45,029 bases of DNA, taken from positions 1 through 45,029 of the forward strand of contig NZ_JADWDC010000039.1 in NCBI RefSeq assembly GCF_020640915.1. The letters run 5' to 3'. The stretch comes from Waterburya agarophytonicola KI4 (GTDB lineage: Bacteria; Cyanobacteriota; Cyanobacteriia; Cyanobacteriales; Xenococcaceae). Of the stretch, positions 25,105-34,909 are shown in pieces (the stretch's first letter is position 1; every line of letters starts with the position of its first letter). The notes beneath the pieces were generated by a model. The model was given only the letters and a program-made list of their open reading frames with translations. It searched no databases and was not told the DNA's origin. The translations under genes were made by a program, and so were the position numbers.

Positions 25105-25671
25105 ATGCCAGCAAATCAACTAGGTAAGCTCATCGTCATTACAGGACCAAGTGGTGTGGGGAAGGGGACACTGGTAAATTTTCTGTTGCAACGCCATCCC
25201 CAGCTAAAACTATCTATTTCAGCTACCACTCGACAACCCCGCCCAGGAGAAGTGGAGGGGGTTAATTATTTCTTTTTAAACAAAAAAGACTTCGAGACAG
25301 CAATTCTCAACCAAGAACTTTTGGAATGGGCAGAATATGCTGGCAATTATTACGGTACGCCGAAAGCTGGAGTAATTGAAGAAATCAAGCAAGGTAATTA
25401 TATTATTCTAGAAATAGAATTGGCAGGGGCTAGATCTGTTGCGGATCTCTTTCCCGAAGCCCTGCGAATTTTTATATTACCTCCCTCCATCGAAGAATTA
25501 GAACAAAGAATTAGAAACAGAGGCACAAATACAGAAGAATCCATCGCCAACAGGTTAGAAATTGCTCAAAAAGAAATTGCTGCTAGGGATGAATTCGATT
25601 TGCAGATAGTTAACGATGATTTGGAACAAGCGATCGCTCTTTTAGAAGCAGCAATATTCCCCTCAAGCTAA
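25105..25671 (+). CDS. gmk: Guanylate kinase
   Basis: A 188-aa guanylate kinase that phosphorylates GMP to GDP with ATP. The P-loop is GPSGVGKGT (14-22); the GMP-binding part shows [20 protein letters not shown] and [14 protein letters not shown]; the lid is [17 protein letters not shown]. The ATG at 25105 gives the family's N terminus ([14 protein letters not shown]); an upstream in-frame start at 25054 would overlap remA and add unrelated residues. The gene is the second of the remA-gmk pair. Confidence 0.96.
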   Translation: MPANQLGKLIVITGPSGVGKGTLVNFLLQRHPQLKLSISATTRQPRPGEVEGVNYFFLNKKDFETAILNQELLEWAEYAGNYYGTPKAGVIEEIKQGNYIILEIELAGARSVADLFPEALRIFILPPSIEELEQRIRNRGTNTEESIANRLEIAQKEIAARDEFDLQIVNDDLEQAIALLEAAIFPSS

Positions 25672-25729
25672 TTAATAAGTATCGACTAGGGCTTTTAGCG
25701 ATCCTGGGTGAAGCTACTGAAGTAAGTGA

Positions 25730-27223
25730 CTAATTTGCTTTAACAAATACTTCATCGCACCAGCTACCGTGTAATCCATAAGGAATATGATGTTTTAAAT
25801 GGAGTAGGGCGACAGCATCTCCTGCTAAATTCTCACCATCCAAAATTGCTAGGGTGGAACGATGTTCTTTTCCGTCATAAACTAGAGTAAGAATCCACCC
25901 AGAATCTTCCCTTTCACTATTAGGTTTGGAAACAAAAATTGGTTCGCTGACAAAACCACGAGGGGCAAAAGAATGTATTTGACCCTCGTTTGTTTCGAGA
26001 TCCAATTTTAAGATTGCTTGGAGTGGTGCATTACTTTGAGTGTCTGCTGCTGCGCCAAGATATAAATAGCGATAATCCCTACCTACCTTGTTGGGGTTGT
26101 GAGTAGGAAATTCACAACAACGACCTTCTAACATTTCTCTTTCAACCCTACCATCTTCTAAATTTAAAGTGAATCGCCATAGTTGACCAGGATCGAGGGG
26201 ATCAAAATCAACTTCTTTGTAGTCTGAATTGGGCTGTACTTGGGGTAAAGTTTGATAGGCGATTGAATCAATACAAATTTCTTTCTCTCTTTCAAAAGCA
26301 TTCGCGTGGTGGAAAACGAAACCAGATTCGACGCTAAAAGTTTTGATTTCTCGGTTATTAGAATCGCGAGGAATCAAAATTACATTGGTTGGTTTTTCTG
26401 GCTGAAACTGCACGCATTCCCCCGCACCGCGCATTCCGAATAAGAAGGGTAAAGGGTTGAAATTTACAGGATTCTGGAAAAAGATGGCGTACTGGGGAGT
26501 AATGATGAAGTCGTGAATAAAAGAAAACCCAGGAATACTATGAGAATGACGGCGGAGTAATTTGCCATCAGGAGCAAATTCAAACAAGGTGATTTTGCTC
26601 GAAAGCCCTGGATCTACTCGGAAGTTAACCAAGCAAGGTGCGCCATCATCCATAACGCAGCTAGGATCTACCCAAGGGTGAGCAGAAAAGGCATCTCCAG
26701 GTTGTAAAACGCCGTCAAGATAGTCTATACCCAAAGTATCTAAAGTCTCTGGATCTAGGCGGTGGGGTTCGGCTGCTTCCCAAAGAGCGAGCAATTTACC
26801 TCCCCAATAAATTACTCCCGTGTTGGCAATATTTTTGAGCTTGAGATCGAAAACATTCTTAAAAAATCCTCCAGGCTTTTGGGTGCCAAATACTCCCCTG
26901 TAGAGGATTTTTCCCGCTTCTTGTTCTTGGAGATAAGCCTCGGTTTGTACAAAACGATTGCGATAGAATGCCTTGCCATCTTGGAAAGAAAAAGCACTAA
27001 TCATACCGTCGCCATCAAAGGGATGATGAATCGCAGAACCACCAATATCTAGCAAACCAGGCCCATTACGAAATAGCGTACCAGATAATTCGGTCGGGAT
27101 TGCACCTTCTATTTCGGTAATTTCATATTCATATTCGTTGGGTTGGGAATCGTAACCCCGTTTCCATTCTGCGATACTATATGATGTCTGGCTGTCGGCT
27201 GGCTGATTGATGGTATTGGTCAT
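25730..27223 (-). CDS. Carotenoid cleavage oxygenase (ACO/Diox1 family)
   Basis: A 497-aa non-heme iron dioxygenase of the retinal pigment epithelium 65/carotenoid oxygenase family. The four iron-binding His are H182 (AHPWVDP), H237 (FIHDFI), H305 or H306 (FVFHHANAFE) and H485 (YGLHGSW); the spacing is almost the same as in the Synechocystis apocarotenoid 15,15'-oxygenase. N-terminal LSGTLFRNGPG and HPFDGDGMI motifs are intact. It likely cleaves apocarotenoids to retinal-type products; whether it also uses full carotenoids cannot be read. No retinal protein gene is near. It is convergent with gmk. Confidence 0.94.
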   Translation of the reverse strand: MTNTINQPADSQTSYSIAEWKRGYDSQPNEYEYEITEIEGAIPTELSGTLFRNGPGLLDIGGSAIHHPFDGDGMISAFSFQDGKAFYRNRFVQTEAYLQEQEAGKILYRGVFGTQKPGGFFKNVFDLKLKNIANTGVIYWGGKLLALWEAAEPHRLDPETLDTLGIDYLDGVLQPGDAFSAHPWVDPSCVMDDGAPCLVNFRVDPGLSSKITLFEFAPDGKLLRRHSHSIPGFSFIHDFIITPQYAIFFQNPVNFNPLPFLFGMRGAGECVQFQPEKPTNVILIPRDSNNREIKTFSVESGFVFHHANAFEREKEICIDSIAYQTLPQVQPNSDYKEVDFDPLDPGQLWRFTLNLEDGRVEREMLEGRCCEFPTHNPNKVGRDYRYLYLGAAADTQSNAPLQAILKLDLETNEGQIHSFAPRGFVSEPIFVSKPNSEREDSGWILTLVYDGKEHRSTLAILDGENLAGDAVALLHLKHHIPYGLHGSWCDEVFVKAN

Positions 27224-27508
27224 TATTGATAGTTGCTTGATGGAATATAGAAGATCTATGTCTTCCCTCTCAGTGGGCGTAACTTATCATAAATTACACC
27301 ATTTTTTAACTGAAGCAACGTAGTCAGCCCAACAAATAAATGAACGTCGTTTACAAGTGATGAATAAAAGATTTAGTCTCGTTTATCGCTAAAGTTTACA
27401 AAGTTGGGGATAATTTAAGATAAATTAGGGGATTCTTTTCTCGTCAAAAAGCGTCACAATAATAAGTTAAGTAATGTAAAGATACTCTATTTAGGATCTA
27501 AATTTTTT

Positions 27509-28696
27509 ATGCGTGTAATTTTAATGACTGGTAAGGGTGGTGTCGGTAAAACTTCCGTCGCTGCTGCAACTGGTTTGCGCTGTGCGGAGTTGGGTTATAA
27601 AACTTTGGTACTCAGTACCGATCCCGCACACTCTCTAGCAGATAGTTTTGACCTAGAATTAGGACACGATCCCGTACAGGTACGTCCCAATCTTTGGGGT
27701 GCAGAACTCGATGCTTTGAGGGAATTGGAAGGTAATTGGGGTGCGGTAAAGCGTTATATAACTCAGGTTTTACAGGCTAGAGGTTTAGATGGAGTACAAG
27801 CTGAAGAATTAGCAATTTTACCAGGAATGGACGAAATCTTTGGTTTAGTGCGTATGAAACGTCACTACGATGAAGGTGATTTTGATATTTTGATTATTGA
27901 CTCTGCACCTACAGGTACAGCTTTAAGACTATTGAGTCTACCTGAAGTTGGAGGTTGGTATATGAGACGTTTTTATAAGCCCTTGCAGGGTATGTCTGCT
28001 GCATTGCGCCCCTTAGTCGAGCCATTTTTTAAACCCATTGCTGGTTTTTCCCTACCTGACAATGAAGTAATGGATGCTCCTTATGAGTTTTACGAGCAAA
28101 TTGAAGCTTTGGAAAAAGTTTTGACTGATAATACCAAAACTTCGGTACGTTTGGTGATGAATCCCGAAAAAATGGTGATCAAGGAATCTCTGCGCGCCCA
28201 TGCTTACTTGAGTTTGTATAATGTGGCTACAGATATGGTGGTAGCTAATCGAGTCATTCCTGACGAAGTTCAAGATCCTTTTTTTAAGCGTTGGAAAGAA
28301 AATCAAGACATTTATAAAAAGGAAATCTATGATAATTTCCATCCTTTACCTATAAAAGAAGCTCCCTTATTTCCGACAGAAATGTGTGGCATGGAAGCAT
28401 TGGAGAGGTTAAAAGAAATTTTGTATAAAGATGAAGATCCCACCCAGGTTTACTATAAAGAAAATACGATTAAGATAATTCAAGAACAAGGCAATTACAG
28501 TTTGCATTTATATCTGCCAGGAATTCCTAAAGAGCAAATTCAGCTTAATAAAACTGGTGACGAACTAAATGTTAGAATTGGCAATCATCGTCGTAATTTA
28601 GTTTTACCACAAGCTTTGGCTGCACTTCAACCATCAGGGGCAAAGATGGAGGATGATTATTTGAAAATTAGTTTTAAAGATATAGCTAAAGTTTAA
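27509..28696 (+). CDS. ArsA/GET3-family ATPase with a C-terminal HSP20-like domain
   Basis: A 395-aa deviant Walker ATPase. The P-loop is G8-KGGVGKTS; switch motifs are [12 protein letters not shown] and [18 protein letters not shown]. Residues about 318-395 form the alpha-crystallin-like domain found in bacterial ArsA homologues ([29 protein letters not shown]). There is one ATPase domain, as in GET3, rather than two as in plasmid ArsA. No arsB, arsR or arsC gene is nearby, so a chaperone-like role for membrane proteins or another client is more likely than arsenite export. It ends in a strong palindromic terminator. Confidence 0.92.
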   Translation: MRVILMTGKGGVGKTSVAAATGLRCAELGYKTLVLSTDPAHSLADSFDLELGHDPVQVRPNLWGAELDALRELEGNWGAVKRYITQVLQARGLDGVQAEELAILPGMDEIFGLVRMKRHYDEGDFDILIIDSAPTGTALRLLSLPEVGGWYMRRFYKPLQGMSAALRPLVEPFFKPIAGFSLPDNEVMDAPYEFYEQIEALEKVLTDNTKTSVRLVMNPEKMVIKESLRAHAYLSLYNVATDMVVANRVIPDEVQDPFFKRWKENQDIYKKEIYDNFHPLPIKEAPLFPTEMCGMEALERLKEILYKDEDPTQVYYKENTIKIIQEQGNYSLHLYLPGIPKEQIQLNKTGDELNVRIGNHRRNLVLPQALAALQPSGAKMEDDYLKISFKDIAKV

Positions 28697-28733
28697 AGGT
28701 TTTCTCTTTATTTAGTAGATCGATAATATTTTT

Positions 28734-28761
28734 AAGGAAAAAAGAGATCTCTTTTTTCCTT
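28734..28761 (+). terminator. 28-bp perfect palindrome, likely terminator of the ArsA-type gene
   Basis: AAGGAAAAAAGA-GATC-TCTTTTTTCCTT forms a 12-bp stem with a GATC loop (or a 28-bp perfect palindrome), followed by TTATATTTA. It is 38 bases after the stop. The T-rich right arm and tail suit termination on the plus strand. Confidence 0.7.
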
Positions 28762-28895
28762 TATATTTAACCCTTTTGAAAATTTATATGAGGGCGTGCG
28801 ATCGATTGAAGCTAAAAGTAATTTTGCTTGTTGGGTAATTTTATATCAAATGTTAAAATTTTAGCCATATCGGGCAGCTTTCTGATAGTTCCAAA

Positions 28896-30080
28896 CTATT
28901 TAGGAATTTGAGAAACAATATACTTACCAATTTCAACTGAAGCAGTAGCAGCGGGAGATGGGGCATTACAGACGTGCAGTGCTTTGTCTCCATTGACGAT
29001 TAAAAAGTCGTCTACCATCGAACCATCAATTTTTAGTGCTTGCGCTCTCACTCCTGCGGGAGTTGGTACTATGTCTTTGGCTTCAACTTCGGGAATTAAT
29101 CTTTGCAGACTACGAACAAAAACTGTTTTACTGTAGGAGCGAATCATCTCGGCTATGCCATCCTTGGGATATTTCGAGGCTAGTTTCCAAAAACCAGGAT
29201 AGGTTATAGTTTCCATAAATTCTTTTAGATCGAAGTCGAATTTATTGTAGGCTTCTCGTTTAAAGCCGAGTACTGCATTTGGACCCGCATGAACTCTTCC
29301 ATCTATACTGGGGTGGAAATGTACTCCTAAAAAGGGAAAATTAGGATTGGGTACGGGATAAATTGCACCATTAACTAAATAATTTTTTTCGGGAGTTAAT
29401 TGGTAGTATTCTCCTCGAAAAGGTACTATTTTTGCTGGTGCTTTTGATTTAGCCAGTTCTGTCAGGCGATCGCTATATAATCCCCCACAGTTGATTAAAA
29501 AGTCTGTTTTGTATTCCAGATCGTTTGTCTCAATTACATGACCTTCAGACGTGGATTTAATGTCTGTAACGCAAGTATTGAGATGCAAATCCACCCCTTG
29601 TCCAATTGCGATCGCAGCATACTTTTCACAAACCTGTTTGTAGTTAACTATTCCCGTTGATTTAACTTTAATTCCCGCCAAGCAACTTACGTAGGGTTCA
29701 ATTTCTTTGACTTGCTCTGATTCGATCTTGGTAATATCGAGATTATTTTCTAATCCTCTTTGATAGAGATTATCTAGCAAAGGTAATTCATGTTCTTCCG
29801 TCGCTACGATGACTTTGCCACATATTTTGTAATCAATATTATGTTCTTCACAAAAAGCCACCATCGACTGATTACCATCGCGACATAGTTTTGCTTTATA
29901 ACTACCAGGCTTGTAGTAAATTCCAGAATGAATAATACCGCTATTATGTCCTGTCTGATGAGCAGCCCAAGACGCTTCTTTTTCTAACACAGCAATCTTA
30001 GCCTTCGGGAAACGCTGACTAAGGGTCATTGCTGTAGATAGCCCCACAATTCCCCCGCCGATAATAATATAGTTATACAT
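28896..30080 (-). CDS. lhgO: L-2-hydroxyglutarate oxidase/dehydrogenase-like FAD enzyme
   Basis: A 394-aa DAO-family flavoprotein closely resembling LhgO (YgaF), which oxidises L-2-hydroxyglutarate to 2-oxoglutarate with a membrane quinone acceptor. The FAD-binding motif is IIIGGGIVGLSTAMTL (G8-G13), followed by EKEASWAAHQTGHNSGIIHSGIYY, a characteristic family stretch, and the C-terminal PAGVRAQALKIDG. It sits 110 bases downstream of the sugar-methyltransferase genes on the same strand. That may be coincidence, or the enzyme may act on another hydroxy acid made by the cluster. The family call is firm; the place in a pathway is not. Confidence 0.88.
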   Translation of the reverse strand: MYNYIIIGGGIVGLSTAMTLSQRFPKAKIAVLEKEASWAAHQTGHNSGIIHSGIYYKPGSYKAKLCRDGNQSMVAFCEEHNIDYKICGKVIVATEEHELPLLDNLYQRGLENNLDITKIESEQVKEIEPYVSCLAGIKVKSTGIVNYKQVCEKYAAIAIGQGVDLHLNTCVTDIKSTSEGHVIETNDLEYKTDFLINCGGLYSDRLTELAKSKAPAKIVPFRGEYYQLTPEKNYLVNGAIYPVPNPNFPFLGVHFHPSIDGRVHAGPNAVLGFKREAYNKFDFDLKEFMETITYPGFWKLASKYPKDGIAEMIRSYSKTVFVRSLQRLIPEVEAKDIVPTPAGVRAQALKIDGSMVDDFLIVNGDKALHVCNAPSPAATASVEIGKYIVSQIPK

Positions 30081-30190
30081 TTTTCAATAATAGTTATAAG
30101 TTATAGGTTCGATCAAAAAGAGGAGGAAGACAGATTAAATTTTCCGATCCTCACTCCTCTTTCCTTATTTCTTAATTCTTTGTTCTTTAG

Positions 30191-31417
30191 TTAAAGTGCT
30201 ACAACCTCCGTTGTAACTCCCATATTATTCAACATTTGGCTAATCTCTTCGGTGTAGATAGCATTCATCACAATTACTTTATCTGGTTGATAGGATTTAA
30301 GAAATTCAGGGGACATAATTTCTTTACCCACTCCAGGAATATACTTGCCATGACGATGGGGGTTAATATCCACAGCGTATTCGATTTTATCAACGGTTTT
30401 TAGGGTGGTTAAAAATGCTACGCACTTAGATCCAGAACCCCAGACAACTACTTTTTCTTGTTTTGCCTGGGCATCTTCAAGATACTTTTTCCAGTAATCC
30501 AGCTTCCCTGCAATTTTCTCTTTAAATAGCTCGACATCTTGAGCGACATTTTCTACGCTTTCTTCAAAAAGATGAACTTTCTCTGAAGGCATAGCAACGG
30601 GTTTTGCTTCGATTAAAAGATACTGATCTCCATAGTCGCAATATAGATCGGTAACTTCAAAACCACTATCGCGGAACAAACGGGCTAATGTTCCAGGACT
30701 AAAATAAGAACAGTGTTCGTAGTAAATATCTTCAAAAGCCTGTTCTTTCAATACTCTAGTATTGTCAGGGATTTCAAAAACTACTACAGTATCGCGATCG
30801 CCAATTGATTTGCGGACGGTTTTAATAAATTCAGATGTGGGTTGAATATGTTCTAGGGTATGGCGACAGCAGATAAAGTCACCGACGTATTCTGAGTGTT
30901 TTTCTGAATAGTAATCTTGAATAAAGGTAACGCGATCGGCTGCTTCGCTTTCTACCCTACCTGGCACTACACTAGGATCGATTCCAACACCCCGATTATT
31001 GCCCAATTCGCACAGTAATAGTAGAAAATCACCTTTACTACAACCAATTTCAATAATATCTTTGTTGTGTAAATCGTATTTATCAATTAAATGATTGGCT
31101 AGTTTGAGAGAAAATTTATTAAAAGTAGGGGAATAACTCTGCTGATCTTCATAGTTAGGAGCATAAGCCGACCACTTAGGATCGAATTCTGTATTAGTAA
31201 TAAAGCCACAGCGATCGCAAAAACCTAAGACGACATCTCCACAAGGGAAATCAACCGCTTGTTGTTGGCTAGACATCATCAAGCAACTGTGTACGGGAAC
31301 ATCTCTAACTTCATAAAAAACAGCAAGCTCATGATGACCGCAATTGGGACACGAATGCTCGATTCTGTTCGAGTCTATTGAATACTCACTGGTGTTGGAA
31401 ATCAAATTTTGTACCAT
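30191..31417 (-). CDS. Sugar C-methyltransferase-like SAM enzyme, copy 2
   Basis: A 408-aa three-part protein. An N-terminal zinc-binding unit has Cys pairs C23-x2-C26 (SCPNCGHH) and CDRC; a class I SAM domain follows with IIEIGCSKGDFLLLLCELG; the C-terminal domain (KVVVWGSGSKCVAFLTTLK ... IEYAVDINPHRHGKYIPG) is like that of NDP-sugar C-methyltransferases. The same order occurs in the neighbouring gene, so they look like paralogues, though diverged. The likely substrate is a nucleotide-bound ketosugar or a relative; O- versus C-methylation cannot be told. The start ATG is 83 bases after the stop of the neighbour. Confidence 0.83.
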   Translation of the reverse strand: MVQNLISNTSEYSIDSNRIEHSCPNCGHHELAVFYEVRDVPVHSCLMMSSQQQAVDFPCGDVVLGFCDRCGFITNTEFDPKWSAYAPNYEDQQSYSPTFNKFSLKLANHLIDKYDLHNKDIIEIGCSKGDFLLLLCELGNNRGVGIDPSVVPGRVESEAADRVTFIQDYYSEKHSEYVGDFICCRHTLEHIQPTSEFIKTVRKSIGDRDTVVVFEIPDNTRVLKEQAFEDIYYEHCSYFSPGTLARLFRDSGFEVTDLYCDYGDQYLLIEAKPVAMPSEKVHLFEESVENVAQDVELFKEKIAGKLDYWKKYLEDAQAKQEKVVVWGSGSKCVAFLTTLKTVDKIEYAVDINPHRHGKYIPGVGKEIMSPEFLKSYQPDKVIVMNAIYTEEISQMLNNMGVTTEVVAL

Positions 31418-31500
31418 GACTCAGCAATTCTCCAGAAATTTCTAAAATAAGTTTTTTATTAATATTAAGCAATATTAAATAATAAGTTTCCTTAAATAAG

Positions 31501-32730
31501 CTAAATAATTTTAGGTTCGGGGATAGGAATAATAAATTTACCTCCAGACATTTTATACTCTTGTTGTTGTTGCATAATTTCTTCGGCAAAATTCCAAGCA
31601 AGAATTAAAACATAGTCTGGTTTATCCTCCAATAACTTGGAGGGAGGAAAAATCGGTAGGTGATTAATACCCATATAGCGACCGTGTTTAAACGAATTGA
31701 GATCTACTACATAATCAAGTAAAGTCTTATCAATTCCTAAATAGTTCAACATAGTTGTTGCTTTAGCAGCAGCACCATAGCCAGCAATTTTTTTGCCTTG
31801 TTTTTTAAGATCCCACAAAATATCTAACAAAGAATATTTGAATGCCATGACGCGATCGGCAAAATCGCGATAATAGCTTAAGTTATCTACTTGGGATTCT
31901 CTTTCCGATTTTAGTAAAGATGTTACCGATTCTTGTACCGCTTCTTTCGGCTCGATATATAAGCGCAAAGAGCCACCATGTATTTTAGTGCGTTCGATAT
32001 TGTTCAAATATAAAGAGTGTCTTCTAAATAGCTTGTCTAAAGCTGTAACAGAATAATAACAGAGATGTTGATGATAAATTGTATCAAATTCACAATGTTC
32101 TACTAGATCAACTACATAAGGTGCTTCAATTACTGCTACCCCAGTATTTTTTAATAAGATAGATATTCCTGCAACAAAACCATTTACGTCGGGAACATGA
32201 GCCAAAACATTATTAGCTAGAAAGACATCAGCCTGTTTTCCTTCATCTCTTAGTTTTTGCGCTAATTCTCGACCAAAAAAGGTACAAATAGAATTTACTC
32301 CAGATGCGATCGCAGCCTCTACTGGTCCTGAAGCGGGGTCTATGCCCAATACAGGAATATCCTGTTCGACAAAATTTTTCAGCAGATAGCCATCATTACT
32401 AGCTGCTTCAATCACCAAGCTATTGCTATTTAGATTTCTAGTTTTAATAATATTTTTAGCACTGTCTCCAAAATGCTTTAATAGAGATGCCGAGACTGAA
32501 GAAAAATAGGGATAATCTTGGCAGAATAATATTTCAGGAGGAACTATTTCCGTAATCTGTACCAAAGCACATTCAGTGCAAAAAGCCAGATCTAAAGGAG
32601 CAGTATATTCGGGTAAATCTATCTGCTCTTTAGTAAGAAGATTATCAGCTAAAGCGGTATATCCAAAAGATATTATTCCCTCTAAAGCAGATCCTCCACA
32701 AGAGAGACAAGTTGATCTATGACTATTCAT
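31501..32730 (-). CDS. Sugar C-methyltransferase-like SAM enzyme, copy 1
   Basis: A 409-aa protein of the TylC3/NovU-like class. The N-terminal zinc module shows C8-x2-C11 (TCLSCGG) and later CTEC; the SAM domain contains [15 protein letters not shown], a typical form of the glycine loop, with YHQHLCYYS in the catalytic region; the C-terminal domain has [18 protein letters not shown] and [23 protein letters not shown]. All match sugar C-methyltransferases. It lies in the rfbF gene cluster, which makes a CDP-hexose intermediate a plausible acceptor precursor. A 155-base spacer with three inverted repeats separates it from the SDR gene. Confidence 0.87.
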   Translation of the reverse strand: MNSHRSTCLSCGGSALEGIISFGYTALADNLLTKEQIDLPEYTAPLDLAFCTECALVQITEIVPPEILFCQDYPYFSSVSASLLKHFGDSAKNIIKTRNLNSNSLVIEAASNDGYLLKNFVEQDIPVLGIDPASGPVEAAIASGVNSICTFFGRELAQKLRDEGKQADVFLANNVLAHVPDVNGFVAGISILLKNTGVAVIEAPYVVDLVEHCEFDTIYHQHLCYYSVTALDKLFRRHSLYLNNIERTKIHGGSLRLYIEPKEAVQESVTSLLKSERESQVDNLSYYRDFADRVMAFKYSLLDILWDLKKQGKKIAGYGAAAKATTMLNYLGIDKTLLDYVVDLNSFKHGRYMGINHLPIFPPSKLLEDKPDYVLILAWNFAEEIMQQQQEYKMSGGKFIIPIPEPKII

Positions 32731-32762
32731 ACTACGAACTTCTTATATATAAATAAGTTAAT

Positions 32763-32849
32763 TGTTGATTATATCAACAGGGGCAATCAGTATTGATTGC
32801 CCTCATTTTTTTTCCAATAAACTAGAAATAAATTTATTTCTGGTTTATT
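32763..32849. repeat. Cluster of three inverted repeats in the sugar operon
   Basis: Three structures are packed in one spacer: TGTTGAT/ATCAACA (32763-32779, 3-base loop); GGGCAATCA/TGATTGCCC around GTAT (about 32780-32804) with T8 a few bases on in the plus direction; and a 34-bp palindrome, 17 bp per arm with one wobble, at 32816-32849. On the minus strand, the direction of the genes, no U-tract follows, so they may be RNA processing or attenuation elements. Confidence 0.6.
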
Positions 32850-32885
32850 AGCTAGCAAATTAATTAAACATTTTTACTGCTGAGT

Positions 32886-33932
32886 TTATTCAACAACTTT
32901 TAATTCTTCAGTCTGCCAACGTAGCTCTCCATTTAATAGATCGTTACTTATTAAATATTTGATATGAGCTATTCTCTGATATTTACTTCCTTCAAACTCT
33001 TCTAAAGTCAAGCCAACTTTCTGATATATCTCATATAGTTCGACTGCGCCTTTTTTAGCATTCCACTTAGGTTTAAAGTTGGGCAATACATTAGCAATTT
33101 TGCTACAGTCAACCCGATAACAACGTTTATCTGGTCCAGCACCAGGGGCATATTCAATACGACAGTTAGGGACGGTATCCTTAACAATTTCCGCTAAATC
33201 GCGAATCTGGTAGTTGTCTTCATTGCGACCAACATTGAAAGCTTCGTTGTGAATCGATTCTCTAGGAGCTTCTAATACAGCAATAAAAGCCCTAGAAATA
33301 TCTTCAATATGGACAATCGGTCGCCAAGGAGTACCATCGCTTTTGATATATACTAAACCCTTAGTGTATGCCCAAGCAACCAAGTTATTTAAAACTAAAT
33401 CAAATCGCAGTCTTGGTGAAACACCGTAGGCAGTGGCATTCCTCAAGAAAGTAGGACTAAAATTATCATCAGCCAACTGACTTACATCTTGTTCTACTTT
33501 GACTTTAGAAACACCATAAGGAGTAACAGGATTAAATGCAGACTTTTCATTTAGCCAATCTTCTCCTCCTGCTCCATAATTACTACAAGAAGAAGAAAAG
33601 ATAAATCTTTCGACACCCGCTTGTTTGGCAAGTTTGGCAATTTCAACAGAGGCTTGATAGTTTATTTCTTCTGTCAGCTTAGGGTTCAAATTACCTAAAG
33701 GATCGTTAGAAAGACCTGCTAAGTGTAATACTGCATTAAATCCCTCTACATCTGACAATTCTACGTCGCGAATATCTTTTTTGAGTTCAGGAATTTCAAC
33801 AATGCCTTCTCCAAAAGTACTCCTGGCATATAAATCCGTATCTAAACCGACAACATCATACCCTTTGTCGAGCAGCATCGGCACCATTAAGGTTCCGATG
33901 TAACCCTTGTGACCAGTCACCAGTATTTTCAT
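32886..33932 (-). CDS. NAD-dependent sugar epimerase/dehydratase (extended SDR)
   Basis: A 348-aa extended SDR. The Rossmann loop is VTGHKGYIG (G7-x2-G10-x2-G13), the catalytic pair is Y139-x3-K143 (TPYGVSK) with a Ser-rich strand IFSSSCSNYG before it, and the sugar end has VHIEDISRAFIAVLEAP. It belongs to the NDP-sugar epimerase/4,6-dehydratase family; which reaction it performs cannot be decided. I start at the ATG at 33932 (MKILVTG); the frame is open to 33965, but those 11 residues are not family-like. The start overlaps the present 3' end of rfbF by 77 bases, which seems to be caused by a frameshift in that gene. Confidence 0.9.
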   Translation of the reverse strand: MKILVTGHKGYIGTLMVPMLLDKGYDVVGLDTDLYARSTFGEGIVEIPELKKDIRDVELSDVEGFNAVLHLAGLSNDPLGNLNPKLTEEINYQASVEIAKLAKQAGVERFIFSSSCSNYGAGGEDWLNEKSAFNPVTPYGVSKVKVEQDVSQLADDNFSPTFLRNATAYGVSPRLRFDLVLNNLVAWAYTKGLVYIKSDGTPWRPIVHIEDISRAFIAVLEAPRESIHNEAFNVGRNEDNYQIRDLAEIVKDTVPNCRIEYAPGAGPDKRCYRVDCSKIANVLPNFKPKWNAKKGAVELYEIYQKVGLTLEEFEGSKYQRIAHIKYLISNDLLNGELRWQTEELKVVE

Positions 33933-34710
33933 TTTTTTGAGTCTCCCAAGTTTTCCAAGGTGCATTTCCGCTAGCCCACAGAGCTTCTAGACGGTTTTTA
34001 TCTCTTAAAGTATCCATACACTGCCAGAAGCCATCATGCTTATATGCCATTAGTTGACCATCTCTAGCTAGTTTCTCTAAAGGAGCTTTTTCCCACTGAG
34101 TTTGATCGCCATCTATATAATCGAAAATTTCTGGTTCTAGAACAAAGAAAGCACCATTGATCCAACCTTCTTTAGTTTGAGGTTTTTCAGAAAACTCGGA
34201 TATTTGATCTCCATCCAAGTCTAAATGACCAAAACGTGCTGGAGGACGGACGGCAGTAAGAGTGGCTAATTTTCCATGAGAACGATGGAAAGCAAGTAAA
34301 TCGTGTAGGTTTACATCAGAAACGCCATCCCCCCAAGTTAGCATGAATGTTTCCCGACCAACATAAGGAGCAAGACGCTTAATACGCCCTCCAGTATTAG
34401 TCATTAAGCCAGTATCAATCAAATCTACATTCCAATCTAATTGATAACCTCCGTGAGTTTTCACTCCACCATTGCGTAAATCTACAGTTAGATTACTATT
34501 AAGAGCGCAGTAGTCTACCATATATTTCTTGATTACTGCACCTTTATAACCCAAGGCGATAGTAAAATCTTTAAAGCCATATTGATGATAGTGCATCATA
34601 ATATGCCATAAAATTGGTTGTCCTCCAATTTCTACCATCGGTTTCGGTTTATTTTCTGTTTCTTCCGAAATTCTAGTACCTAGACCACCAGCAAGAAAGG
34701 CTACTTTCAT
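33856..34710 (-). CDS. rfbF: Glucose-1-phosphate cytidylyltransferase with an altered C terminus
   Basis: RfbF joins CTP and glucose-1-phosphate to give CDP-glucose, the first step to CDP-dideoxy and branched sugars. The nucleotide motif G8-GLGTR13, then KPKPMVEIGG, TWGDGVSDV, EFSEKPQTKEGWINGAFFV and FWQCMDTLRDKNRLEALW are typical. The normal length is about 257 aa; this frame is 284 aa. The last 25 residues (from NENTGDW) overlap the SDR gene and look out-of-frame: one more A in the A7 run at 33932-33938 would end the protein as WETQKK-stop, overlapping the next ATG as ATGA. It is the first gene of the cluster. Confidence 0.92.
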   Translation of the reverse strand: MKVAFLAGGLGTRISEETENKPKPMVEIGGQPILWHIMMHYHQYGFKDFTIALGYKGAVIKKYMVDYCALNSNLTVDLRNGGVKTHGGYQLDWNVDLIDTGLMTNTGGRIKRLAPYVGRETFMLTWGDGVSDVNLHDLLAFHRSHGKLATLTAVRPPARFGHLDLDGDQISEFSEKPQTKEGWINGAFFVLEPEIFDYIDGDQTQWEKAPLEKLARDGQLMAYKHDGFWQCMDTLRDKNRLEALWASGNAPWKTWETQKNENTGDWSQGLHRNLNGADAARQRV

Positions 34711-34778
34711 ATTTTTTTCCCACTTTAAGCGTATGAGGCTTAAACAAAATTATCTGATTTGATTGATAAGCTAAGTAA

Positions 34779-34815
34779 TTAATTTAATCAAAGATTAGCT
34801 TTTTGATTAGATTAA
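34779..34815. other. Inverted repeat upstream of rfbF
   Basis: TTAATTTAATCAAA (34779-34792) pairs with TTTGATTAGATTAA (34802-34815) with one mismatch and a 9-base loop. It lies between DUF1350 and rfbF, both on the minus strand. It is AT-only in the stem, so weak. It may be a terminator for DUF1350 or a regulatory site for rfbF. A second small repeat, TGTTCTAT/ATAGAACA, is at 34867-34896. Confidence 0.4.
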
Positions 34816-34909
34816 TTGTAAATATAAAAAGAGTGTTTTGATTTAAAGTTTTGGTAAAGTCTAGAGTGTTCTATCTCACACAATAAAAATAGAACAATTT
34901 TAAAAAACT

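Noticed and set aside
27509-28696. Arsenite-resistance pump assignment for the ArsA-type gene
   Set aside because: It has a single ATPase domain with an HSP20-like tail and no arsB, arsR or arsC nearby, so GET3-like is the safer description.
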